In this document: positions 23,923 through 32,959 of the stretch, piece after piece
Layout of the letters: the number at the start of each line of letters is the position of its first letter
Position numbering within the stretch: position 1 is the first letter of the stretch
Assembly (NCBI RefSeq): GCF_015751965.1
Contig: NZ_JADOVH010000002.1
Coordinates: forward strand, 1-64,000
Length of the DNA stretch: 64,000 nt
Source of the DNA: Frigoribacterium sp. CG_9.8
Lineage (GTDB): Bacteria; Actinomycetota; Actinomycetes; Actinomycetales; Microbacteriaceae
Direction: 5' to 3'
Position numbers and translations under genes: made by a program
The notes under the pieces: model-generated
What the model was told of the DNA's origin: nothing
Databases searched by the model: none
What the model saw: only the letters and a program-made list of their open reading frames with translations

Positions 23923-24974
23923 CACGGCGCGATCTGGCCGCTCAGAATCGATGAGCCAAGCGACAGCTGGTCCCGTTCGGCATGATGCTGCCGTACGTAC
24001 AGCTCGAGGTCCGCGACACGTTTCGAATGTGTAGCGTCGAGAGCGAGAGGGCCCGGGCCAAGCGCGTGGCCGACTCGTTGGATGATCTCCTCAACGGCGC
24101 GGGCGACGGTCGCGCGGACACGCCTAGCAAGTAGACGACCGTTCGCTCCGAGCGACTCGCCCGCATCGACGACCGACGCGGCCTCGAGAAGAGCTCGACG
24201 AGCGCTTTCGAGAAGTTCATCAACTGCGCCAAGATGCATCACAACGAGCGTGCGATCTACCTCTGCGGCGGCGAACAGCGACCTGGCAAGTGCAACGGCC
24301 CCCCCGAACCAGCACGCGGCCACACCGATTCCGCCCCAGGAAAAACCCGGGCGTTCGAGATACCACCCCGCATCTCCGACCGGGCGCGCCACGACCGCGC
24401 CAAAACGCACCGGACCGCTTGGTACCTCGACGAGACCCCGCGCCTGCCAGGTGCCCGCCATCACCTGCACGCCGGGAGCGTGGAGGTCGACCGCGAAGAG
24501 CATCCGTCGTCCATCGTGGAGTGCTGCCGAAACCAATGCCGAATCCAGCGACGCAGCAAGCGAACACCACTGCTTATCGCCCTTCAGGGTCCAGCGGCCC
24601 GAGCCGTGCACCGCGATGGCCGGATGATCACCCCCTTCTGAAGCGAAAACACCCCAGGTGGCGTCACCGACATCCACGCTGTCCAGCCCCGCACTCCGCG
24701 CTTGATCGAGAATCGCTACCGCATCGAGATGCGGCTCGAGGGCACGCGCCGCGCCCAAATCAATTGACGCGGCCGTCGCCAGCGCCTCCCAGAGCTCCCG
24801 CGTTGAACCACCACCGGGAACTGCTTCCATCTCGCCCAGCTCGCGAGCGACTTTCAGCGCTTGCTCGACATCGGTCGGAGACGACTTCAGCACCGCAGCA
24901 GCCCAGACGGAGGGATGCGCGGATCGCTGATCGAGCAGCGAAACCGCGCGCTCAGTAGGTGCGCTAATCGTCAC
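23919..24974 (-). CDS. acyl-CoA dehydrogenase-like flavoprotein
   Basis: The protein has ~351 residues from GTG 24972-24974; no start has a good ribosome site and a TTG at 24998 is also open. The fold follows acyl-CoA dehydrogenases: a helical N domain, a middle beta domain (GSGRWTLKGDKQWCSLAASL, where the flavin stacks) and a C-terminal helical bundle with VGHALGPGPLALDATHSKRV. The usual catalytic Glu is not obvious, and the protein is shorter than true fatty-acid enzymes (~380 residues). It may act as a small-molecule dehydrogenase or oxygenase in the pathway with the next two genes. Confidence 0.82.
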   Translation of the reverse strand: MTISAPTERAVSLLDQRSAHPSVWAAAVLKSSPTDVEQALKVARELGEMEAVPGGGSTRELWEALATAASIDLGAARALEPHLDAVAILDQARSAGLDSVDVGDATWGVFASEGGDHPAIAVHGSGRWTLKGDKQWCSLAASLDSALVSAALHDGRRMLFAVDLHAPGVQVMAGTWQARGLVEVPSGPVRFGAVVARPVGDAGWYLERPGFSWGGIGVAACWFGGAVALARSLFAAAEVDRTLVVMHLGAVDELLESARRALLEAASVVDAGESLGANGRLLARRVRATVARAVEEIIQRVGHALGPGPLALDATHSKRVADLELYVRQHHAERDQLSLGSSILSGQIAPW

Positions 24975-25064
24975 ACTGATCAATCTAGGCGGCGGCAACC
25001 TCAGCGACTAGGGGTTGACCTGCGCGACCAGCGTAGGTTCAGCCCAGCCGTAATGTGGAGAACA

Positions 25065-25256
25065 ATGCTGTTTCAGACATGTCCTGGGTGCGACGAAGAC
25101 GCTCACGTTTTCATGTTGGCACGCGATTTCGCAATAAGCAAAGGACTTTCACCGCACGAGCATTCTGTCGCGGTGGGCCTTCCCCTTACTGACACCCCGC
25201 GAGTCGCTGCCATTTGGGCTGAGAACCGGCGCGGTTGCTCGCGGTTGCACGGGTAA
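25065..25256 (+). CDS. small CxxC ORF preceding the PHP-ATPase gene
   Basis: The ORF has 63 codons from ATG 25065, with GGAG five bases upstream. The protein begins MLFQTCPGCDEDAHVFMLAR: a CPGC pair and a later Cys (RRGCSRLHG) may bind zinc. It stops nine bases before the GTG of the PHP-ATPase, so translation could be coupled. It is too short for certainty and no family is recognised. It may be a real accessory protein of the island. Confidence 0.45.
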   Translation: MLFQTCPGCDEDAHVFMLARDFAISKGLSPHEHSVAVGLPLTDTPRVAAIWAENRRGCSRLHG

Positions 25257-25265
25257 ATAGCGTGT

Positions 25266-28031
25266 GTGATCAATCGCGATTTAGCGCTTGGACATTCTCG
25301 ATATGGTTACCTCATGCAACGTCCAGCTGGCGCCTCGTGGAGGAAGATCGACATTCATGCTCACTCGCCTTCGTCCTTCGATTTTGGCGCTGAGGAAGGG
25401 CACCGTTCGGAGTCGACGGTGACCGTCGACGAATGGCTGCAGGCCTACATGGACGCGGGAATCGATGGCCTAGTTTTGGCAGATCACAACACTGGAGAAG
25501 GAATCGAGATTGCAAGGAGCCGACTTCAAGCGTTGAGGGAAACACGAGATCCAAGCTTCCGTGAGCTTGTCATCTTCTCAGGCGTTGAATTGACGGTCAA
25601 TGACGGTTATCACCTGCTTGCCATTTTCGACGTCGATACCCCTTCCTCACGAGTCGATCGCCTCCTCGCGCGCTGCAATTTTCAAGGAAGTCCCGGCAGC
25701 AGCGATGCCACCTCCACTTTGAACTTTGAGCAGGCGGTTGGTGAGATCGTGCGTGACGGTGGCTTGGCGGTGCCGGCCCACGTCGAGACTCGCGGGTACC
25801 TCCAGATTGATGAGCGCAGCCGGAGACCAATCGTCGAGAGCGGCCACGTTGTCGCGGCCGAGGCGACGACGCCGGCCGGACTGCTAAAGGTACGGGGACT
25901 CAAATGGGTGGCGCTTCTGGGATCAGATGCACACCATTTGACCGGTGACGGTGCACCCGATGGTCTCGAAGCGAAATTCCCCGGCAGCCATTACTCATGG
26001 ATCAAGATGGAGCATCCCAATCTCAGCGGCCTTAGGGTGGCGATTTCTGACGGTGACGACTCGGTACGCCTCTCGTCGGAAAGCGGGGACAATCCAAATA
26101 CGTTTTCGCACAGCGTCATTACGCGGGTAGTCGTCATTAAGGATTCGGCCAGATTCGAGCAGGTATTCAGTCCGTGGATGCCCGCAATCATCGGTGGTCG
26201 AGGTGTTGGCAAGTCGACGATATTGGAACTGGTCCGCCTCGCGCTCGGTCGATTCGAGGAGTTGCCTAGCCGCCTTCAAGAGGATCAGTCATACTTTTCA
26301 CCGGCTCCGGGGCGGACGGACGAGTCTCGCTTCTGGGGCAACTCCACGGAGATAGAGGTGCATTTCTCAAAGTTAGGACGCAAGTACAAAATCGCTTGGC
26401 GGGGGAGCGTCCCGGGCGCATCCACAATTTCGGTACTGAGTGAGGGCGCATGGGCGACTGAACCGGGATCTGCTACCGAAAGGTTCCCGGTTGTTATGTA
26501 CAGCCAAAAGCAAATTTACGAGACTGCACAGCGTCCGCAAAGCCTGCTGCGGATGTTGGACCAGCAGCCAGATGTTGACTATCCGAGCTGGAACGAGCGC
26601 TTCGCGCAGTCCTGTAACGAGTACCGCACTCGAAGGTCTGAGATTTCGATGCTCGACGGTGTTATCGAAACTGAAGCGCGACTTCGTGGCGAGCTCGCTG
26701 ACGCTGACGCTGAATTAGCTCAACTCAACGTGATCATAAATTCACCACTCATCAGCGAACTCGATGGCTTGGTGAAACAGGAACAAGCAACGATTGTGCA
26801 AGAACGGGCAGCTGTCCGTTTGGAGGTCGCGATTTCGGAGGCGCTATCAGATTTCGATTCCCTGCAGCCGGAGGAACCGTTGACGGAAAACTGGGCGCCC
26901 GTCGTCGCCAGAGTTGCAGCTGTTGAAGCGAGTGTCGCGGAGTCAAGGACGGCCTTGGCTCGACTCGTCTCGTCGCGCGAGACGTGGATCTTAGAGTCGG
27001 CAACTACACCTTCACCAAGCTCGGTGCGGGTTGAAGAGATTCGAACAACGCTGAGGCCACCGGACTCGGATGGGGAAGCTACAGAGACCGCCGAAGATCC
27101 TGCATCGCGTCGCGAGGTGCTCGCTGAGCGAAAGACTGCACTCGAGCAGTCGCTCCGAGAAGTCGAATCCGCACGAACCCGACAGGTTTCAGAGGTCGCG
27201 TTGGCGAAAGCGCTCTTGCTAGAGATCCGAACACATCGGGGAAACCTGACTTGGTCACGAAAGGCTGCCCTCTCGAAGCTGGAAAGCTCTGAGATCAAAC
27301 TCGATCTGTACGCACAGGCCGACGAGGACTCTCTCGAAAGCGATCTACGGGTTCTCAGTAACAAGCCGACCCTATTCGACGCGATATACGCCAAAGGTTC
27401 GGGACTTCGCTCGGGTCTCGTTCATCCACAGCACAACGACTACCTGGCGTCGATCGACAAGCTGAAGGCTGCCCTCAAAGACCTTCGGACCAACGGAGCG
27501 GACTCGAGCTTCATTGGTTGGTTGGGAACAATCGAAGGTCGGTTCTTTCCTCATTTGGCCGCACTGGATGCGCACAATCTCGAAACTGAAATTGATCTCT
27601 GGTTCCCACAAGATCGGCTTCAGGTGCGCTACCGTGAGGCGCCGGGGGGCCCCTTTCAAAGCATCGACCAAGCCTCGCCCGGGCAAAAGACTGCCGCACT
27701 GTTGGCCGTGATCTTGAAGATGAGTAGTGACCCACTCATCTTGGACCAGCCGGAAGATGATCTCGACAACAAGTTAATTTCTGAGCTCGTGGTGAGTGCG
27801 TTGAAACAATCTAAAGTTTCGAGACAAGTGATTGTTGTGACTCACAACGCAAATGTTGTCGTGAATGCTGACGCGGAGTTGGTTTGTGTCATGGAACACG
27901 GCGCCAATGTTCCTCATCCATCGGCCATCGGATCAATTCAGTCTGACCTCGTCAGGGAGGCGATTTGTTTGATTATGGAAGGCGGCGAACCTGCCTTTGT
28001 CGCGCGATATAAGAAGCTTGTTCGCGCGTAG
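25266..28031 (+). CDS. PHP-domain/SMC-like ATPase (TrlF-family-like)
   Basis: The protein has 921 residues from GTG 25266; ATG 25314 is an alternative and neither has a strong ribosome site. Residues ~27-250 form a PHP phosphoesterase domain: DIHAHSP, LADHNTGEG, FSGVELT, AVPAHVET and LLGSDAHH are the five metal-binding motifs. An ABC/SMC-type ATPase follows, with Walker A IIGGRGVGKST near 310, a coiled-coil insertion (~450-700) and the C-terminal signature ASPGQKTAALLAV, Walker B LILDQPEDDLDN and VVTHNANVVVNAD. This order matches proteins annotated as TrlF-family AAA-like ATPases, which occur in prokaryotic conflict islands. The coiled-coil ATPase is expected to sense DNA or RNA ends and the PHP domain to hydrolyse a phosphoester. 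Target unknown. Confidence 0.9.
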   Translation: MINRDLALGHSRYGYLMQRPAGASWRKIDIHAHSPSSFDFGAEEGHRSESTVTVDEWLQAYMDAGIDGLVLADHNTGEGIEIARSRLQALRETRDPSFRELVIFSGVELTVNDGYHLLAIFDVDTPSSRVDRLLARCNFQGSPGSSDATSTLNFEQAVGEIVRDGGLAVPAHVETRGYLQIDERSRRPIVESGHVVAAEATTPAGLLKVRGLKWVALLGSDAHHLTGDGAPDGLEAKFPGSHYSWIKMEHPNLSGLRVAISDGDDSVRLSSESGDNPNTFSHSVITRVVVIKDSARFEQVFSPWMPAIIGGRGVGKSTILELVRLALGRFEELPSRLQEDQSYFSPAPGRTDESRFWGNSTEIEVHFSKLGRKYKIAWRGSVPGASTISVLSEGAWATEPGSATERFPVVMYSQKQIYETAQRPQSLLRMLDQQPDVDYPSWNERFAQSCNEYRTRRSEISMLDGVIETEARLRGELADADAELAQLNVIINSPLISELDGLVKQEQATIVQERAAVRLEVAISEALSDFDSLQPEEPLTENWAPVVARVAAVEASVAESRTALARLVSSRETWILESATTPSPSSVRVEEIRTTLRPPDSDGEATETAEDPASRREVLAERKTALEQSLREVESARTRQVSEVALAKALLLEIRTHRGNLTWSRKAALSKLESSEIKLDLYAQADEDSLESDLRVLSNKPTLFDAIYAKGSGLRSGLVHPQHNDYLASIDKLKAALKDLRTNGADSSFIGWLGTIEGRFFPHLAALDAHNLETEIDLWFPQDRLQVRYREAPGGPFQSIDQASPGQKTAALLAVILKMSSDPLILDQPEDDLDNKLISELVVSALKQSKVSRQVIVVTHNANVVVNADAELVCVMEHGANVPHPSAIGSIQSDLVREAICLIMEGGEPAFVARYKKLVRA

Positions 28032-28168
28032 CCTTCCTGGGACACACTGCGATCTCCACGACGCGCGGAAGCTCGCACGCTCCCACTTATCGGGTTAGTG
28101 AATCAAATCGACAGCAGACCCCCATCGCCCCATGCCCGCCTAGAAACTCTGCACTACTAATCTGTGGT

Positions 28169-31100
28169 ATGCCCTTCGTAGAAAAGCGGGCCCAGGATCG
28201 TCAATCAGGAATGAGCGCGAATCACGTGGTTGAAAACCCTTTATTGACCTTCGCGCGAGTGTTTGCATCACGAACCGTCGGGCGAGCGGAAGCGGACGTT
28301 CACTCCGCGATCGCGTCTTTTCTCACAGTTGCAGATCTGGGGCTGTTGGTTGGGGCTGTCGCCAAGCTTGAGGATCCGACTGCGGACGGAACTCGGCGCC
28401 GAATCGACATTTCATATGGTCGGCTAATTATCGAAGTGAAGAAGGACTTGACCGTCAAGAATGCGGTTGAGAATGCTGAACCGCAACTCGCGGGTTACTT
28501 GCAGAACAAGATGGACACCACAGGAGATGTTTTCGCTGGCATCATCACCGATGGTGTCCTGTGGCGGCTCTACGCTCTGCACCGTGACGGACTTGCGTTT
28601 GTCACTGAATTCAAACTTGCGCGCGGGGACCATGACTCTGTCGACCGGTTGCAAACTTGGCTAGACGCAATACTGCTCACAGGCCCTAAGCTCACAGCCA
28701 CAAAACCGCGGATCATTGAGCGGCTCGGCTCCGGCTCGCCACGATTTCTCTTTGACCGGGCGCGTCTGGAAAAGCTTTATGAAGAAAACCGGCACAGCCC
28801 GGAAGTTTCCCTGAAGAAAGAACTGTGGGCTCGGCTTTTGCGCACAGCGCTGGGAACAGCATTCACTGACGACGAGAAACTTTTCCTCGACCACACCATG
28901 CTTGTTATCGAAGCAGAAGTCATCGCTCATTTGGTGGTTGGGCTTGAACCAGCTTCGCTGAGCGCCAAAGCTGTGCTGGCCGGCGACCAATTTCATACAG
29001 CGGGAATTACCAATGTGGTCGAGGCCGACTTCTTCGACTGGCCCGCCGAAGTCGATGGTGGCCCCGAGCTTGTGATGGACATTGTTCGAGAGATTAGCCA
29101 GTTCGAATGGTCACACGTGCAGCACGACGTTCTCAAAGCACTTTATGAGGCGGTCATTACCCCCGAGGTCCGAAAAAATTTGGGGGAGTATTACACCGAG
29201 GACTGGTTGGCCCAACGGATAGTTGACCTACAGGTCGACGATCCGTTGAACCAACGTGTAGCCGACGTGGCCTGTGGGTCGGGGACGTTCGTGTTTCATG
29301 CCGTCCGTCGGTACCTTGAAGCCACCGCGGCGGCCGGCATCCGGAACGCAGATGCAATTGACCAACTCCAGGACCGAGTGTTTGGCATGGACATCCACCC
29401 CGTGTCGGTCGTACTCGCACGTGTCACATACCTGTTGGCGATCGGTGCGGACAGGCTCCGCGACCGGCGCCGGCTAACGGTGCCCATCTACTTAGGCGAC
29501 TCAATCCAGTGGGGCCGAGGCTCACGCGCTTTCGACGGCGACGTGATCAGCATCCCCGTCGACGCTGAAGACCTCGCTACCGTGGACACGGAAGCCTACG
29601 AAGCTCTCTTCACGGACAGTCAAGTGCTACGGATCCCCGTCTCCGCTATCAGCGATCCGGCGACTCTCGATCTTCTTGTCAGTGAACTGGCCACCCTCGC
29701 GCAGACGTATACCGACACCAGCGAAAAATATCCGCTCCTAAGTGACACGCTGACGCGATACGAAGTGACTGACGCAGCAGACCGAACGATTCTGACCGAG
29801 ACCTTCCACACGCTCTGCGACCTGAACGCTGCCGGCCGTGACCACATCTGGGGTTACTTCGTGCGCAACCAGATTCGCCCCATCTGGTTATCGCGGCCAG
29901 ATCGCCAACTCGATCGCCTGATCGGCAACCCCCCTTGGTTGTCTTACCGTTTCATGTCCGAGAGCATGCAGGCCCAGTTCAAGCTCATGAGCGAATCCCG
30001 CAACCTATGGGAGGGTGGCAAAGTTGCCACCCATCAAGATCTTGTTGGGCTCTTCATCGCCCGCACGGTCGAACAGTTCCTTCGACCAGGTGGAACCTTC
30101 GCTTTCGTCACACCCTTCGCTGTCCTCTCTCGGATGCAATACGCAGGATTCCGCGCCGGTAAATGGCTGCATAACGGGACCGACCAAGTGACGGCCAAGT
30201 TCAGCGAATCATGGGACCTCTCGGCAATCCGACCGGCGCTTTTCCCTGTTCCGTCAGCCGTCGTATTCGGGGTCAAGACAAACAATGATGCGACAGCCCT
30301 TCCCTCGAGCGTCCTAGAGCTGGCCGGACGCCATGACGAGCTATTTGAAACGCGCGCCTCGATTCAGCAGCTGACTGGCGAGGATACTTACCTGTCGCCC
30401 TACGCCACAGCACCAATTCAGGGCGCGACGATCGTGCCGCGTGTTCTCTTCATGGTTAATGAAGAGGAAGCCGGCCCGTTAGGTCGGCCGGCTGGGACCA
30501 CCGCTGTCGTAAGTGCACGGTCGACGCTCGAGAAGAAGCCATGGTCCGAGGTCGAGACTTTCACCACCACAATTGAGTCAGAATTCGTACACCCCATACT
30601 CCTCGGGTCATCGATCGTCCCTCACCGCATCGCATGGCCAGCCCAGACCGTGCTTCCGGTACGAGCCGGTCGCTTGTTGAATGCGACCGAGATCCGCAAG
30701 CACGAGCTGCTCCACCAGAGATGGTCATTGCTCGGGTCAATGTGGAGCGACCGGAAGAAACAAGGCGCTATATCTCTTCTCGAGCAGGTCGACTGGCAAG
30801 GGAAACTTCACCGGCAGTTCCCCGCCCCGCCAATACGAGTCCTCTATTCGAGTTCAGGGAACAGGATTGCTGCAACCATCTGCAGCGACACTTCCGCCAT
30901 CGTGGACAACACCCTGTACTGGCTGCCCGTTTCCTCCCGAGCGGAGGGGCACTTCCTCTGTGCGATCCTGAATAGTGGCGTCGTTGCTGAACGGATCGGG
31001 AAGCTACAGTCGCGAGGTCTGTTCGGTGCTCGCCACATACATATGATTCCGTGGCGTCTTCCGATACCTCGATACGATCCCGACCACGAAACTCATGCAC

Positions 31101-31279
31101 TACTCGCGTCGCTCGGGGATGAAGCAACAAAGTTGGCCGCGTCTGTAGACCTCACCGCGACAACACGATTCACAGAAGGACGCGCCGCAGTTCGAAAGGC
31201 TCTTTCTGCCAGCGGCACCGCACTCTCCATCGATGAGGCGGTGACGACGCTGTTCGAGGTGGCTGTCCCGGTAAACTGA
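28169..31279 (+). CDS. single-chain restriction-modification protein (type IIG/IIL-like)
   Basis: The protein has 1036 residues from ATG 28169; ATG 28211 is an alternative and neither has a clear ribosome site. The N-terminal ~170 residues resemble a PD-(D/E)XK nuclease: RRIDISYGRLIIEVKKDL gives Asp80, Glu89 and Lys91. The central methyltransferase has VADVACGSGTFVFHAVRRY (motif I, ~367) and IGNPPWLSYR (motif IV NPPW, ~587), typical of N6-adenine methylases of the Eco57I/MmeI group. The C-terminal ~300 residues would hold the target-recognition domain (ILNSGVVAERIGKLQSRGLF). One polypeptide would recognise, methylate and cut. A BREX PglX-type role is less likely because no other BREX genes are present. 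Confidence 0.88.
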   Translation: MPFVEKRAQDRQSGMSANHVVENPLLTFARVFASRTVGRAEADVHSAIASFLTVADLGLLVGAVAKLEDPTADGTRRRIDISYGRLIIEVKKDLTVKNAVENAEPQLAGYLQNKMDTTGDVFAGIITDGVLWRLYALHRDGLAFVTEFKLARGDHDSVDRLQTWLDAILLTGPKLTATKPRIIERLGSGSPRFLFDRARLEKLYEENRHSPEVSLKKELWARLLRTALGTAFTDDEKLFLDHTMLVIEAEVIAHLVVGLEPASLSAKAVLAGDQFHTAGITNVVEADFFDWPAEVDGGPELVMDIVREISQFEWSHVQHDVLKALYEAVITPEVRKNLGEYYTEDWLAQRIVDLQVDDPLNQRVADVACGSGTFVFHAVRRYLEATAAAGIRNADAIDQLQDRVFGMDIHPVSVVLARVTYLLAIGADRLRDRRRLTVPIYLGDSIQWGRGSRAFDGDVISIPVDAEDLATVDTEAYEALFTDSQVLRIPVSAISDPATLDLLVSELATLAQTYTDTSEKYPLLSDTLTRYEVTDAADRTILTETFHTLCDLNAAGRDHIWGYFVRNQIRPIWLSRPDRQLDRLIGNPPWLSYRFMSESMQAQFKLMSESRNLWEGGKVATHQDLVGLFIARTVEQFLRPGGTFAFVTPFAVLSRMQYAGFRAGKWLHNGTDQVTAKFSESWDLSAIRPALFPVPSAVVFGVKTNNDATALPSSVLELAGRHDELFETRASIQQLTGEDTYLSPYATAPIQGATIVPRVLFMVNEEEAGPLGRPAGTTAVVSARSTLEKKPWSEVETFTTTIESEFVHPILLGSSIVPHRIAWPAQTVLPVRAGRLLNATEIRKHELLHQRWSLLGSMWSDRKKQGAISLLEQVDWQGKLHRQFPAPPIRVLYSSSGNRIAATICSDTSAIVDNTLYWLPVSSRAEGHFLCAILNSGVVAERIGKLQSRGLFGARHIHMIPWRLPIPRYDPDHETHALLASLGDEATKLAASVDLTATTRFTEGRAAVRKALSASGTALSIDEAVTTLFEVAVPVN

Positions 31280-31336
31280 CGCGTTAAGGCCGGGAGCCCA
31301 ACGGAGAAGTGTCCAGCTTTATTTTGAGGAGTTCGA

Positions 31337-32200
31337 ATGATTCGCTTCACTGATTTTTTGCCAGTGGCCGAACCTGAGCTGACGAAGGTGAAGTTCAATA
31401 TCCGCGCGGGTATCGGCGGCGCGGAAGCATGGGACCTCCTCTTAGGAAGCGACCTTGACGAGTGGCTCAATATGACTCGCCACCGCGAAGCGGGGAGCAC
31501 AAACAACAACCTGGATAGAGCTGAGTACGTCCTCTCGTTTGCGCAGTACTACCCTTACGGTCCCCAATATTTCATCTTCGGTGGGTTCTTTCGGGTGGAG
31601 AAGTCGATCCCCGAGGTGGACCACGGTTACGGCTACGACCTCGAGCAGCTCGATCGATACTCCGAATACATCAAACGGTTAATCATCAAGTTGGAGCGAC
31701 CCGTCGGACGCGATGTTTATCTTCGTTGGTACGAGTCATTGCAGGGAAGCAAACTCAATCCGGAAATTTACGAGCTGGCATCCGATGTGAAGCTCGGAAC
31801 CTTCTCCGGCTTCCAGAACGTTCGACTCCGCCACCACGAACTCCAGCGCATCATTGCCAACGATGAGCCGAGCTGGAAAGACGCCCTTTCGAGCGTTAAG
31901 GGTGTCTACGTCATCACAGACCTCAGCGACGGTCGGCTATACGTCGGGTCCGCGTCCGGCGAGGCAAGCGGGCTCTGGCAGAGATGGGCGGGCTACGCTC
32001 ACCTTCGCAACCTGACGGGTGGCAATAAGGAACTTGTTCGCCTTCGAGCCGAAAAAGGCGACGCACATATAATCGAGAACTTCCAATATTCCATCCTGGA
32101 AATCTTCGATCCGAAGACGAAGGCCGAAGTAATTCTTAAGCGCGAATCCTTCTGGAAGCTCGCTCTAGATTCCGGCAAGCACGGAATGAATCACAACTGA
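31337..32200 (+). CDS. GIY-YIG nuclease-domain protein
   Basis: The protein has 287 residues from ATG 31337, with a GAGGAG ribosome site. The N-terminal ~180 residues are a separate domain without motifs I recognise (LLLGSDLDEWLNMTRHREAG, YYPYGPQYFIFGGFFRV). Residues ~188-287 are a GIY-YIG domain: KGVYVITDLSDGRLYVGSAS is the core, LWQRWAGY supplies the conserved Arg, and LKRESFWKLALDS and the final MNHN supply the Glu and Asn. The family cleaves DNA with one metal ion. It lies 57 bases after the restriction-modification gene in the same direction and so belongs to the same island. Confidence 0.88.
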   Translation: MIRFTDFLPVAEPELTKVKFNIRAGIGGAEAWDLLLGSDLDEWLNMTRHREAGSTNNNLDRAEYVLSFAQYYPYGPQYFIFGGFFRVEKSIPEVDHGYGYDLEQLDRYSEYIKRLIIKLERPVGRDVYLRWYESLQGSKLNPEIYELASDVKLGTFSGFQNVRLRHHELQRIIANDEPSWKDALSSVKGVYVITDLSDGRLYVGSASGEASGLWQRWAGYAHLRNLTGGNKELVRLRAEKGDAHIIENFQYSILEIFDPKTKAEVILKRESFWKLALDSGKHGMNHN

Positions 32201-32356
32201 CGACGAAACCAAAATCGGCCGGTTATCCCTGTGGGTGCTCGGCCAGCAGATTGCTGGCGGCAGCTCGACTTACGCGAAGTGGGTCCGGCTTAGATTTCCA
32301 AAGTGGGTCCCAGTAACGCTGCCATCGTCCGTGGGGCGACGTGAGAGGCTTCCCTC

Positions 32357-32935
32357 ATGGCTGATACGAAGCAGACGAAGACGATCGGTGAGCACGCCGT
32401 CGCCGCGGAGCTTGCGCGGCATGGGTGGGCACCGGCGTTGACGAGAGATGGCCTGGAACGAACTGACATCCTGGCAGTCGAGCTGTCTGGAAACCGGACC
32501 ATGGTGGAGGTGCAAGTGAAGGCCGCTCGCGGCCGTGGGCACCGATTGTCTTGGCCCCTTGGAGAGAAGTCTCAGCAGCCAGCCCTCCACCCTCGAGAGT
32601 GGTTCGTGATGGTGGCAATCGACGAGCTAGTGACAGAGCCACTGCGCTTCTTCATCGTGCCGAGGGACCACGTCGCGGCCGCGGCATGGATCGAACACAT
32701 GAACTGGCTAACCGAACCCGGGATAGCCCCCGGTGTAAGAAATGTCGGGCCTGAGCGATCCCGTGTGACGCTACCGACTTTCGCCCGCTACGAGAACGCC
32801 TGGTCGACACTCGGTGAACCTACCGACCAGGTTCCGATCTTGTTGCCGCCAAAGTTCCATGACTACGCCGAAGACGCCGCGCGGGTTGGGCTGCGACCTA
32901 ATCACCCATGGAGCAAAGCCCTGCCGAGCTGGTAA
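32357..32935 (+). CDS. small PD-(D/E)XK-like protein
   Basis: The protein has 192 residues from ATG 32357. The N-terminal part reads as a minimal restriction-like core: TIGEHAVAAELARHGW helix, RTDILAVEL for the Asp, and TMVEVQVKAARG for an E-x-Q/V-K-type catalytic strand. The remainder lacks recognised motifs. Many DUF4365-like or Vsr-like accessory nucleases have this size and shape. It is the last gene of the island, 156 bases after the GIY-YIG gene and convergent with a serine recombinase. Nuclease activity is inferred. Confidence 0.65.
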   Translation: MADTKQTKTIGEHAVAAELARHGWAPALTRDGLERTDILAVELSGNRTMVEVQVKAARGRGHRLSWPLGEKSQQPALHPREWFVMVAIDELVTEPLRFFIVPRDHVAAAAWIEHMNWLTEPGIAPGVRNVGPERSRVTLPTFARYENAWSTLGEPTDQVPILLPPKFHDYAEDAARVGLRPNHPWSKALPSW

Positions 32936-32959
32936 TAGCTCCACGTCGCTAGTGTTCTG

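Noticed and set aside
28169-31279. BREX PglX assignment for the methylase-nuclease
   Set aside because: No pglZ, brxC or other BREX genes are present, and the N-terminal D-x8-ExK nuclease-like strand fits a type IIG/IIL enzyme better.
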